64,000 nucleotides of DNA from Synechococcus sp. PCC 7502 (GCF_000317085.1 NC_019702.1:1580394-1644393); one strand, 5' to 3'; positions 18,546 through 26,797 are shown, counted from the first letter of the stretch. A program made the numbers and translations. The notes: generated from the sequence alone by a model not told the origin.

Positions 18546-19162
18546 AGTGGGTCTGGCTATACAGGCAAGTTTTTGGATTACTAGATTACAAAAACATACT
18601 TTACATTTTTTGTATTATACTGTAGTACAGTCAGATGAATTATTTTCCCTTATCTGGAAACTGCATAATACCAAATCCAAGAAACTAAGCTACAGATGAT
18701 CTGACACAATATCTTGCAGTCTATTTATCTTTGAAAGATGTGTAGCCAAATCTTAAAGAATTGGTATTACTAAGTATTAGCAATTGATACCCGATCTGAG
18801 CCGAAATGGAAAATCTCGGCTGTCATTTCTGGCTTCTGTCCAAGATATTGCCAAGATCGGATGTTACTGTTACTCCTTTATGATTCCTCATTTTACCGCC
18901 CATCCCTTACCTTGGCAGATATTTGCTTATTTACAACTCTATTTCGATTTGATGTGTTTATTACAGTTTCAAAATTATCCCAACCTAGCAATTTATTTAA
19001 GAGATATCTATCAACTAAATGGAGTGGCTGATACCTGTTAATTAGAGTAAGTGAATCAAGACTATTTCGGTAATCTCTTTCCACTTAATCTAGTGGCATC
19101 ATTCTTTCTACACAGGATGTCACTAATTTGTTAAAACCCTATTCCAGAGAAAAAGTTGGCAA
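18546..19162. other. 617-bp gap with a possible gene relic
   Basis: The first 85 bp are the promoter of the HEPN-like gene. The reading frame 18784-19041 (plus, TTG start) could encode 85 residues without a recognised family and with no clear ribosome-binding site. It has a fairly protein-like composition rich in aromatic residues and may be the eroded end of an older gene. I do not call it a gene. Nothing else is seen here. Confidence 0.3.
18614..18630 (-). promoter_or_regulatory. -10 element and adjoining palindrome upstream of the HEPN-like gene
   Basis: On the minus strand a perfect TATAAT (18614-18619) is preceded directly by the palindrome CTGTACTACAG (18620-18630), which lies in the spacer of the expected promoter. 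The -10 is 69 bp upstream of the ATG. A symmetric site overlapping the promoter is a good position for a repressor. The identity of the regulator is unknown. Confidence 0.5.
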
Positions 19163-19324
19163 TCAATGATGAAACTTTTTATGCTTAGCTCTTTCTTTAT
19201 AAATCTCCCCCGTATATGGCATTGCACCAACAACTGGATAGTCATCCTTTTGCGGACTAAAGACTTTTAGAACTCCATAGCTCAGAAATTCCATAACACT
19301 GGATAAAACTTTGACGAGTTTCAT
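19163..19324 (-). CDS. Small protein, 53 residues, unknown function
   Basis: An ATG at 19324 opens a 54-codon frame preceded by AAGGAGG eight bases upstream, one of the clearest Shine-Dalgarno sequences in the window. The product begins MKLVKVLSSVMEFLSYGVLK, with an amphipathic or membrane-binding helix. It continues with VFSPQKDDYPVVGAMPYTGE and a basic, His-rich tail ending KKFHH. I recall similar 50-residue proteins in cyanobacteria but cannot name the family. It is divergent from the O-methyltransferase gene, with a 196-bp shared upstream region. Confidence 0.7.
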   Translation of the reverse strand: MKLVKVLSSVMEFLSYGVLKVFSPQKDDYPVVGAMPYTGEIYKERAKHKKFHH

Positions 19325-19520
19325 AATCAAGCCTCCTTAAGGAATTAATAGATTGTATCTATCTATACATTCTATTAATTCCCACATCCATTTGCACCGA
19401 TTTAGTACTTAACTTAATCAATATTTGAATTATTTAACAATATCTAAATCCGACTCCTCAACATAATATGATCACATTACTTCCCAACCCTAGATCCCGA
19501 TTTTAGACAAGGAGAAATGT

Positions 19521-20534
19521 ATGCAGGAACAACTCAGTCCCGAAAAAATCCTACAAACAGGAATGGCATTTTGGGCATCAAAGACTTTATTGAGTGCTGT
19601 GGAATTGGGAGTTTTTACTGAACTAGCACAAACCCCAATGTCCTTTGATAATCTAAGTGGACGACTAGGATTACACCCTCGCTCAGCTAGAGATTTTCTT
19701 GATAGCCTTGTCGCACTTGGTTTTTTGACAAGAAAAGCTGATGTTTATAGCAACACACCAGAGACAGAAATTTTCCTCGATCGCCATAAACCCTCCTACA
19801 TTGGTGGAATTTTAGAGATGGCTAACCATCGGCTTTACCCCTTTTGGGGACATCTTACCGAAGCACTGCGAACCGGCTTACCCCAAAGTGAAGCTAAAAA
19901 TGGTGGAACTGGTCTATTTGAAACCCTCTATGCCGATCCAGCCAGATTAAAAGAGTTCCTAGCGGCAATGACTGGGGTTAGTCATGGTGCCAATATAACC
20001 ATAGCCAATAACTTTCCTTGGGCAAACTATCAAACCTTCGTAGATGTTGGTACGGCTCAAGGCGATCTGGCTGTCCAAATTGTTCTCGCTCATCCTCATC
20101 TTCAAGGTGCGGGGTTTGATTTACCTGAAGTCGCCCCAATTTTTGAGGAATATGCTGCTATTAATGGTGTCACTGACAGGCTCAAGTTTATTGCAGGAGA
20201 TTTTTTTACCCAAGAAATTCCTCAAGCCGATGTGGTGTTGATGGGACATATATTGCATGATTGGGATTTACCCACCAAAAAAATGTTGATTAAAAAAGCA
20301 TACGAGGCAATTCCAGTGGGTGGGGCATTCATTGTGTATGAAGCAATTATTGATGATGATCGGTCAAAAAATGCCTTTGGCTTGATGATGAGTTTGAATA
20401 TGCTGATTGAGACACCCGGCGGTTTTGACTATACTGGTAGTGACTGTGCAGCATGGATGAAAGAAGCTGGATTCTCGACAACTCGGGTAGACCATCTAGT
20501 GGGGGCTGACTCGATGGTAATTGCTATTAAGTAA
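19521..20534 (+). CDS. SAM-dependent O-methyltransferase (acetylserotonin/hydroxyneurosporene type)
   Basis: The protein has 337 residues. A winged-helix dimerisation domain (about 1-95; [41 protein letters not shown]) is followed by a class I methyltransferase domain with the SAM loop [15 protein letters not shown] and the catalytic motif [14 protein letters not shown], whose His acts as general base. This layout is that of COMT-like small-molecule O-methyltransferases. The substrate (phenolic, carotenoid or polyketide) is not indicated by neighbours. An AAGGAG ribosome-binding site precedes the ATG. The gene ends only 19 bp before the left end of the IS1-family element. Confidence 0.9.
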   Translation: MQEQLSPEKILQTGMAFWASKTLLSAVELGVFTELAQTPMSFDNLSGRLGLHPRSARDFLDSLVALGFLTRKADVYSNTPETEIFLDRHKPSYIGGILEMANHRLYPFWGHLTEALRTGLPQSEAKNGGTGLFETLYADPARLKEFLAAMTGVSHGANITIANNFPWANYQTFVDVGTAQGDLAVQIVLAHPHLQGAGFDLPEVAPIFEEYAAINGVTDRLKFIAGDFFTQEIPQADVVLMGHILHDWDLPTKKMLIKKAYEAIPVGGAFIVYEAIIDDDRSKNAFGLMMSLNMLIETPGGFDYTGSDCAAWMKEAGFSTTRVDHLVGADSMVIAIK

Positions 20535-20553
20535 TAATGACTAAAGATTAGAC

Positions 20554-21332
20554 GGTAATGTTACAAAGTTGTTGAGAGGAGATAAAGTAGAGTAATTAGA
20601 TAAAGACAAAAAAGATGGTAACAGAAGCAATCAGATGCCCAACTTGTGGACAGACAGATATTTACCGTCATGGACATAGTGCCACAGGAAAAAAGCGATA
20701 TATTTGCCGAAATGTAGAATGCACCCATTCATAATCGATTACACCAACAAAGGTTACTTGCCAAGTGTCAAAGAAAAAATAGTAGATATGGCAAGTGGAA
20801 TACGAGACATAGGAAGGGGGTTAGGTATCAGTCCCACAACGGTAATTAGCGAATTAAAGAAAATGCTATTGACATAGAACCAGTTAACTACCCACTATTA
20901 GAGCAACTGGACACGAACAAACTAGATGTGGAGTTTTGTTGGCAGTAAAAAACAGCAAAGATGGCTATGGCACGCTATTGATCATGACACAGGTAAAGTT
21001 CTAGCGTATTAGCACCTCACCAAGATCATGCTTTGGTTTCGTTGATCAATCTATATGGCTCCTTTCGGTATCACTCGATTCTTCACAGATGCTTGGGGTG
21101 GCTATGAACGCATCCTCGACCCGACTACTCATGTAGTTAGCAAAGTATATACTCAGAAAATTGAGCGTAAACATTTAACTTTGAGAACTCGAATTAAACG
21201 ATTGGCGAGAAAGACTATTTGTTTCTCTAAGTTGATTCTGATGCACGATATTGTAATCGATCTATTTATTAATCGGTATGAGTTTTCTATTCTTCTCTAA
21301 TTTAATCTGTTCAACAACTTTGTAACACTACC
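20554..21332 (+). mobile_element. IS1-family insertion element, decayed
   Basis: Terminal inverted repeats of 22 bp (20554-20575, GGTAATGTTACAAAGTTGTTGA; 21311-21332, its complement with one mismatch) bound a 779-bp element, the usual IS1 size. I see no clear 8-9 bp target duplication, consistent with age or with rearrangement after insertion. The transposase inside is broken. Confidence 0.85.
20615..21300 (+). pseudogene. IS1-family transposase, frameshifted
   Basis: The start encodes a zinc-finger InsA-like part (RCPTCGQTDIYRHGHSATGKKRYICRN), then a helix-turn-helix segment in another frame (GIRDIGRGLGISPTTVISELKK). An InsB-like part follows (VGSKKQQRWLWHAIDHDTGKVLAY) and, from 21055, the end PFGITRFFTDAWGGYERILDP ... 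TQKIERKHLTLRTRIKRLARK. Several frameshifts and in-frame stops separate the pieces, and a segment near 21010-21050 is damaged. No active transposase can be made from it. Confidence 0.85.
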
Positions 21333-21357
21333 ACTTTAGCCAAGGAGTATTTCTTAC

Positions 21358-22112
21358 ATGAGTAACTTTGATAACATCGGTCAATTAATGTATTTGCCAT
21401 TAGAAAAAATTGAATCGGAAATAGAATTTACTGAATCTGAGTTTATTCTGGAGGCAGCAGTCGAAGCTGTAAAGAATGCAAATGGACGCATTTGGATTCC
21501 TCTGATAGTTCAAGAGGTTGGGAGTAAATATAAGCTGATTAGCAATCCGTTTGTATATGCGGTGATGCTTAGGGCAAATTTAGAGAAAGCGTGGGCGATC
21601 CAGATCCCAAAAATATTGAACAGGCTAAAATTCTCTCAAAAGATATAACTCCCAAAATAAATCTTTCTACAGCCTCCCGAAGCGCAATTGAGTCTGGGTT
21701 AAGGTTTTTAGGAATTCCAGATACAACTGTAATTACAGCAACTAATAAAATTGAGGAAGCTGATAGAGAAACTTGGAAAGACCTTAGCCCCATAATCAAA
21801 CTTAAATGTGGATTTACTACACAAGCGAAGTTAGAACCACTCAAAAAGGTCTTTTATGTTGTACCTCCTGTAGAGTTAGTTATCCCTGAGCCACCGAAAA
21901 AAGTAAGTATTAAGAAAGCTACTAGGGATCAAATTTTTGAGCGTCTTAACTATCTACATACTTACAAAATCGGAGGCCTTGGTAAAATCGATCCTGATCA
22001 GACTACTGATTCAATATTTAATGCCTATAAAACCAAATGGACGAGCTTAAATCCACTTTTGGAACTAGATTGTGGAATTGATACTAATAAATTGAAAGAA
22101 CTTAAAAAACTA
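21358..22112 (+). pseudogene. Frameshifted two-module gene, 3' end displaced by IS5-family insertion
   Basis: An AAGGAG site precedes the ATG at 21358. The first part, to about 21590, resembles a ParB/sulfiredoxin-like N-terminal segment (LMYLPLEKIESEIEFTESEFI; WIPLIVQEVGSKYKLISNPF). The frame then shifts at the LEKAW codons: the +2 frame (from GTG 21591) continues GDPDPKNIEQAKIL. It contains two related modules, one with ETWKDLSPIIKLKCGFTTQAKLEPLKK and one with TKWTSLNPLLELDCGIDTNKLKELKK. The last codons before 22113 are native; beyond that the frame runs into the insertion element. Removing the element restores four residues and a stop. The function is unknown. Confidence 0.7.
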
Positions 22113-22130
22113 GACCTCTTGCTTGTGTAT

Positions 22131-22592
22131 TTAAGAAGATAGTTTTAATTTCAGCTCATAATTATAGGTACCAGTAATCAAATTAAACCTTAGCCCAAAA
22201 TGTTGTCTTCGATTGCGATACCTTCCAGATAATATTCTAAATATTTTTAGTTTCCTAAAAGTATGTTCAATAGCAATTCTCTCCCTAGCTAAAGTTCGAT
22301 TAGATTGCTTTTGTTCTTTTGTTAAGTCTTTACCCCTTGGCTTTTTATCTGGGGTTTTACTATTTTTATGAAGCTTCTTTATCCGTTGATATCCTTTATC
22401 AGCAATTAACTCAATATCTTTACTGATATACATTCTACTTTTTTTGAATAATTTAAGGTCATGCTTTTTCCCTTTATCGAAATCGGTACAAATTATTTCT
22501 TTAGTATCTATGTTAATTACTACTTGTGCTTTTAACGTATGGTACTTTTGTTTCCAGTTGTAATAACCTTTTTGTTTTTTTTGGACGTTCAA
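22131..22592 (-). CDS. IS5-family transposase, C-terminal frame (orfB)
   Basis: This 153-codon frame holds the DDE catalytic part of the transposase: HTLKAQVVINIDTKEIICTDFDKGKKHD with the second Asp, LIADKGYQRIKKLH, and ARERIAIEHTFRKLKIFRILSGRYRN with the Glu. It has no good start of its own (TTG). It lies one frame away from orfA, and the two overlap around a run of eight A residues (mRNA sense, about 22575-22582). Losing one A by slippage, or a +1 shift, would join them into RPKKQKGYYNWKQK. Confidence 0.85.
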   Translation of the reverse strand: MNVQKKQKGYYNWKQKYHTLKAQVVINIDTKEIICTDFDKGKKHDLKLFKKSRMYISKDIELIADKGYQRIKKLHKNSKTPDKKPRGKDLTKEQKQSNRTLARERIAIEHTFRKLKIFRILSGRYRNRRQHFGLRFNLITGTYNYELKLKLSS

Positions 22593-22959
22593 TTTCTACC
22601 TCAACTACATCTATTGCTACTGTTTTTATCTCTGTGTTATTTTGCTGTAATTTTCGTTGGGATGGCAAGGAAAACTCTCCTGATTCTATCAACATATTTT
22701 CAATTCTTTTCACTGTGCGACAAACTGCTGATTCACTGATGCCAAAGTCTCCTCCAATGTGAAATAGTGTTCGATATTCTCTGTGATAATCTAATGTTAG
22801 TAATATTTGGTCTGGTATTGATAGTTTTGCCCGCACTCCTGCACTGCCCCGTTTAGCTTTAGTAACTATTTTCACCATTTTTATAAATGTATCTTTTTGA
22901 ACTCCACAATACCTATTGAACTCTTCTAATGGCTTTTTACTTAATTCAATGTAAAGCAT
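22513..22959 (-). CDS. IS5-family transposase, N-terminal frame (orfA)
   Basis: This 148-codon frame starts with an ATG at 22959. It carries the helix-turn-helix domain of IS5 transposases (LSIPDQILLTLDYHREYRTL; GDFGISESAVCRTVKRIE) and the first catalytic Asp in VAIDVVEVEIERP. It is out of frame with orfB after the A8 run. Fusion of the two by slippage is the normal mode of expression for this subgroup, so the pair may still be active. Confidence 0.85.
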   Translation of the reverse strand: MLYIELSKKPLEEFNRYCGVQKDTFIKMVKIVTKAKRGSAGVRAKLSIPDQILLTLDYHREYRTLFHIGGDFGISESAVCRTVKRIENMLIESGEFSLPSQRKLQQNNTEIKTVAIDVVEVEIERPKKTKRLLQLETKVPYVKSTSSN

Positions 22960-23110
22960 TAACTGGTTTTCCTAAATTTTATACTTTTCTAATAGTTTCG
23001 CAAGAGGTCTACTATTTACTAAGTAATTTCACAATAAATCAATTTATAGACCAATATTGCTTAAGGACTTATCTAATATGGTCTTAGCTCAATCCTAGCC
23101 CCAACAATTA

Positions 23111-23671
23111 ATGCTAAATGTGAGTGATGCCATTCTTCACGTTGGTCGCACGCAATTTGAGCATCTCTGCCAAACAAACCCTGATCTGCGCCTAGAGCTA
23201 ACAAGTACAGGAGAATTAATTATCATGGCACCCGCAAGCTGGGAAAGTTCTAAACGAAATTTAAGTTTAAGCTCTCAAGTTTATCTTTGGAATCAACAAG
23301 ACAAGCTTGGCGAGGCGTTTGACACTTCTGGAGGTTTTACTCTTCTGTCTGGGGCAGTGCGATCGCCTGATGTCACTTGGATTTCTAAGGCAAAATTAAC
23401 TGCTCTTTCTCCTAAAGTTGCCTTTCCGTCTGTAGTTCCAGATTTTGTGATTGAGCTTTGGTCTAAAACAGATCACCTAAAAACTCTTCAAGAAAAAATG
23501 CTCGAATATCAAGAGAATGGCGTGCCTTTGGGGTGGTTGATTAATCCCGAAGATCGAGAAGTGGAAATATACCGCCTTGGTCAAGCTGTGGAAGTATTGA
23601 AAAATCCGACAGAAGTTAGTGGAGAAACAATACTGCCTGAATTTATATTAGACTTAACTACAATTTGGTAG
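23111..23671 (+). CDS. Uma2 family (DUF820) putative restriction-endonuclease-fold protein
   Basis: This 186-residue protein carries the PD-(D/E)XK-type core of Uma2/DUF820 proteins: LTSTGELIIMAPASWESSKRN, SGGFTLLSGAVRSPDVTWISK, VVPDFVIELWSKTDHLKTLQEKMLEYQENG. It ends with WLINPEDREVEIYRLG. The Asp in RSPDVTWI and the Glu-x-Trp in FVIELWSK are the likely active-site residues. This family is greatly expanded in cyanobacteria and its role is unknown. The NUDIX gene follows within 11 bp if that gene starts at 23683. Confidence 0.9.
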   Translation: MLNVSDAILHVGRTQFEHLCQTNPDLRLELTSTGELIIMAPASWESSKRNLSLSSQVYLWNQQDKLGEAFDTSGGFTLLSGAVRSPDVTWISKAKLTALSPKVAFPSVVPDFVIELWSKTDHLKTLQEKMLEYQENGVPLGWLINPEDREVEIYRLGQAVEVLKNPTEVSGETILPEFILDLTTIW

Positions 23672-23682
23672 AAATTAACTTC

Positions 23683-24261
23683 ATGCATGAATTACCCCCC
23701 ATTGGTGCCATTATCGACTCTGAGGTACTGTTAAATCGGCTCAAATATCAAGGACGAAAATATACATATCGGGTCGATCGCTTAAAACTACCCAATGGCA
23801 AAATTGGCGACTATGAATACATCCAGCATCCAGGGGCAGGTATTGCTATTCCGATTACTGCGGATGCTAAATTTGTGTTGGTTAAACAATATCGGTTTGC
23901 TATTTCCCGCTACATCCTTGAATTCCCCGCAGGTACCCTTGAACCCAACGAAGACCCCGCCGACACGATCAAACGAGAGCTAGAAGAAGAAACAGGTTTC
24001 CGTGGTCATACTTGGCAAAAACTTGGTTCTTTTTTCCTGTGTCCGGGCTATTCCGATGAAGTGATCCATGCCTATTTAGCTCAGGATTTAGAAAAATTGA
24101 CACATCCCCCCGCTGCCGATGAAGATGAAGAAATCGAAGTTGTACTTTGCGATCGCCATGAATTAGAGCAGTTAATTAATTCTGGAGATATTGGTACCAG
24201 TTTAGATGCCAAGTCAATTACAGGCTTTTATCTAGCACTTAAATATCTTGATAACCTCTAA
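23683..24261 (+). CDS. NUDIX hydrolase (ADP-ribose pyrophosphatase-like)
   Basis: I choose the ATG at 23683, giving 192 residues; an in-frame TTG six codons earlier overlaps the Uma2 stop. The NUDIX box is near residue 90: GTLEPNEDPADTIKRELEEETGFRG, with the GX5EX7REUXEEXGU pattern intact. An upstream barrel (IPITADAKFVLVKQYRFAISRYILEFPAG) is typical of ADP-ribose and nucleoside-diphosphate sugar pyrophosphatases (YffH/NudF type). It probably hydrolyses ADP-ribose. Confidence 0.9.
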   Translation: MHELPPIGAIIDSEVLLNRLKYQGRKYTYRVDRLKLPNGKIGDYEYIQHPGAGIAIPITADAKFVLVKQYRFAISRYILEFPAGTLEPNEDPADTIKRELEEETGFRGHTWQKLGSFFLCPGYSDEVIHAYLAQDLEKLTHPPAADEDEEIEVVLCDRHELEQLINSGDIGTSLDAKSITGFYLALKYLDNL

Positions 24262-24324
24262 AATTTAGATACCGAAATAAATTAGATACTGGAAAGCCCA
24301 TAACTCCCAATAATTTAAATAAAT

Positions 24325-25431
24325 ATGGATTTTAGTCAGGTTCACATTTGCGTTATTTTGGGAACCCGTCCCGAAGCCATTAAACTTGCTCCCGTCATTC
24401 AGGCTCTACGTCCAGAATTTAAAACCACCGTAATTTTGACTGGACAGCACAAGGAAATGGTAGCTCAGGTTATGGATTTATTTGATCTCCAAAGCGATCG
24501 CAACCTAGAGATCATGAAGCCCAAACAGACCTTAACCCAAATTACCTGCGGCACCCTCGAAGGCTTAGAGCAAGTATTTCAAGAAATTCATCCCGATCTA
24601 GTCTTGGTTCAAGGAGATACTACTACCGCCTTTGCTGCTGCCCTTGCTGCTTTTTATCATCGGATTCCCATTGGTCATGTGGAAGCAGGTTTACGCACCG
24701 ATGACCTATTTAATCCCTATCCCGAAGAAGCTAATCGCCGCCTAGTTTCTCAGATTACGCAATTACATTTTGCTCCCACCCTCGCTGCTGTGGAAAACTT
24801 GAAACGAGATGGAGTTCGAGGCGGAATTTATCACACAGGAAATACGGTAATTGATGCCCTTTTATATGTTTCCAAGCGATCGCCCGCCTGTGATATTCCT
24901 AACTTAGATTGGACTTCAAACCGTGTCATCCTTGCTACCGTGCATCGCCGAGAAAATTGGGGAGAACCATTAACCCAAATAGCAAAAGCTTGGCTAGAAA
25001 TATTAGCAAAGTTTGCCGATGTGTCCCTTGTTCTGCCTTTACACCTTAATCCCACTGTGCGAGAACCACTCAGGGCATTATTAGGTAATCATCCTCGAAT
25101 TTTTCTGACTGAGCCGTTAAATTATGCCGAATTAGTCGGAGCAATGCAGCGTTGTTATTTAATTATGAGTGACTCTGGCGGCATTCAAGAAGAAGCGCCT
25201 AGTCTGGGTAAACCTGTACTTGTGCTTCGGGATAATACCGAACGTCCCGAAGCGATCGCCGCAGGTACTGCCAAATTAGTCGGGGTAGAAACCACAGGTA
25301 TAGTGAAAGCAACCACAGAAATTCTGGAAAGCTCTGATTTGTATAATTCTATGGCAAGCAAATCTAATCCTTTTGGTGATGGACAGGCAAGTGAGAGAAT
25401 TTTAAAAAGCCTCAAGGAATTCCTAGCTTAA
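24325..25431 (+). CDS. wecB: UDP-N-acetylglucosamine 2-epimerase (non-hydrolysing)
   Basis: This 368-residue enzyme interconverts UDP-GlcNAc and UDP-ManNAc for cell-surface polysaccharides. The start VILGTRPEAIKLAPVIQ, the motif LVQGDTTTAFAAALAAFY, HVEAGLRTDD, NPYPEEANRRLVSQI and SDSGGIQEEAPSLGKPVLVLRDNTERPEA are all diagnostic of the WecB fold. The length is the family length. The stop codon lies inside the first copy of a short tandem duplication. Confidence 0.95.
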   Translation: MDFSQVHICVILGTRPEAIKLAPVIQALRPEFKTTVILTGQHKEMVAQVMDLFDLQSDRNLEIMKPKQTLTQITCGTLEGLEQVFQEIHPDLVLVQGDTTTAFAAALAAFYHRIPIGHVEAGLRTDDLFNPYPEEANRRLVSQITQLHFAPTLAAVENLKRDGVRGGIYHTGNTVIDALLYVSKRSPACDIPNLDWTSNRVILATVHRRENWGEPLTQIAKAWLEILAKFADVSLVLPLHLNPTVREPLRALLGNHPRIFLTEPLNYAELVGAMQRCYLIMSDSGGIQEEAPSLGKPVLVLRDNTERPEAIAAGTAKLVGVETTGIVKATTEILESSDLYNSMASKSNPFGDGQASERILKSLKEFLA

Positions 25432-25463
25432 CTTATACACTTCCCAGCTTAACTTATACACTT
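25425..25463 (+). repeat. 21-bp tandem duplication at the 3' end of wecB
   Basis: AGCTTAACTTATACACTT occurs at 25425-25442 and again at 25446-25463, with a 21-base period. The first copy contains the wecB stop codon, so the duplication copied the gene's last codon and 3' flank. Confidence 0.9.
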
Positions 25464-25543
25464 TATGACAATGTACTTAATGAAACATTAAGAATCATTT
25501 TCTTATGCTACATCTTTAAAGTAACCACTCAACGGGAAAAATC

Positions 25544-26140
25544 ATGAAAACTCTAGCACTCAGTCTCGCTACCTGTAGCACTATCTTCCTCTCCGCCACA
25601 GCTGCTCAAGCTGTTCAAATTTCAGGGTCATTTAGCTACAATTCATTTAATGTAACGACTCTGTTTCTTCCACCTCCTGACAATGTTCAAAATGTCGAAG
25701 CCGGGACTCTTAATTTCACCTATAGCACTACCACGAATACTGGAACTACTTCTGCTGTTGTTTTCTTCCCTTTACAGCCTATATCGGGTACGATTAAAAC
25801 TGTTGATAGTACTTTTACCGCAACACCACTATTTGATAATTTTGTTGCCAACTTTTTAATAGCTGGCGCTGGTACACCTGGTGATCTAACTGACGATATA
25901 ACTTTGAAATTCACCACTGATTTTAATGGTTTAACCTCTGGTGGTCCAGTAACATTTGATATTACAACTGAAGGATTAACTCCATTTGTGACTGGTTCAG
26001 GTACTATTAGTTCCTTTAGTCAAAGTAGCACCGCAGTTCCCTTTGAATTTTCTCCCGCCATTGGCTTGGTGGCTGTGGGTGGATTATTCGCTACTAAAAA
26101 GCTTCTCAAAAAAGCTACCCGTAAAGAGTTGCAGGGCTAG
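25544..26140 (+). CDS. Secreted protein with PFE-type C-terminal sorting segment
   Basis: This 198-residue protein has an N-terminal signal peptide (about 1-23, ending ATAAQA), a Thr/Ser/Gly-rich beta-type body, and a C-terminal tail. The tail has PFEFSPAIG, then a hydrophobic helix (LVAVGGLFAT), then basic residues KKLLKKATRK. That order (motif, helix, basic end) is that of PEP-CTERM proteins handled by exosortase. The motif is a PFE variant that I associate with cyanobacteria. The cargo function is unknown. It lies alone with a signal-bearing protein and YbjN downstream. Confidence 0.75.
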   Translation: MKTLALSLATCSTIFLSATAAQAVQISGSFSYNSFNVTTLFLPPPDNVQNVEAGTLNFTYSTTTNTGTTSAVVFFPLQPISGTIKTVDSTFTATPLFDNFVANFLIAGAGTPGDLTDDITLKFTTDFNGLTSGGPVTFDITTEGLTPFVTGSGTISSFSQSSTAVPFEFSPAIGLVAVGGLFATKKLLKKATRKELQG

Positions 26141-26325
26141 ATTCCTCACCTTAATGTTTTTGCATTTTTAGTTGTGGCAGGGCTGATCTCAATTTGTTGT
26201 AACTAAAATTCCCAAGGTTAAGTAATGGTAATGGTAAACATTTTTAAATAAAGCTATTCTGATGTGGAAGATTTTTGAGATGTTCCAAGTAATTTTTAGT
26301 TAACAGGTGAGTTACAGGTTAAGTT

Positions 26326-26769
26326 ATGAAATTTAAAACCTCTGCCCAGCAAATTTGCTATGACAAAATAGAACCTTGGGTTGCTGATATTTGTAAAGAT
26401 CAATATATTCCCCCTAGCAATCTTCCTATTTTCATTGTACCTGTGGGTTCAGCAACTGCCATGATCGAGGTCTTACCTTGGGGTGAAACTGAATCGGTAA
26501 TTTCGGCATGGTCGTATGTGGTAACTGGAGCAGATATTACGCCAGAATTAATGCGATTTTTATTAGAGCAGAACTTTGACCTTCAATTCGGGGCTTTTAG
26601 CTTGGATAAAGATGGAGATATTAGATTTCAAGCTAGTTTGGTTGGCTCTTCCTGTGATAAAAATGAATTAGAAACTTCAGTTAATGCAGTTTTAAAAGTT
26701 GCCGATGATTACGATGATCGCATTATTGAGACTTGGGGCGGTAAACGAGCAAGCGATCGCCTAGCTTAA
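26326..26769 (+). CDS. YbjN domain-containing protein
   Basis: This 147-residue protein is soluble and has an alpha/beta fold with the type III secretion chaperone-like pattern of YbjN: IPPSNLPIFIVPVGSATAMIEVLPW, VVTGADITPELMRFLLEQNFDLQFGAFSLDKDGDIRFQASLVGSSCDKNEL-like wording and a C-terminal helix VNAVLKVADDYDDRI. Members are common in cyanobacteria, and the function is not settled. It is followed after 28 bp by a gene for a small secreted protein. Confidence 0.85.
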   Translation: MKFKTSAQQICYDKIEPWVADICKDQYIPPSNLPIFIVPVGSATAMIEVLPWGETESVISAWSYVVTGADITPELMRFLLEQNFDLQFGAFSLDKDGDIRFQASLVGSSCDKNELETSVNAVLKVADDYDDRIIETWGGKRASDRLA

Positions 26770-26797
26770 TTAAATAGGCTGTAGAGAGAAGCTACTA

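Larger units (their letters stand above)
22113..23009 (-). mobile_element. IS5-family insertion element (IS427-like), 897 bp
   Basis: Inverted ends GACCTCTTGC (22113-22122) and GCAAGAGGTC (23000-23009) bound the element. Each is flanked by TA (22111-22112 and 23010-23011), a two-base target duplication. The two overlapping transposase reading frames inside and the element length fit the IS427 subgroup of IS5. It interrupts the last codons of the preceding gene. Confidence 0.85.

Noticed and set aside
18784-19041. An 85-codon plus-strand frame with TTG start
   Set aside because: No ribosome-binding site and no family that I know. Kept only as a possible relic in the gap note.
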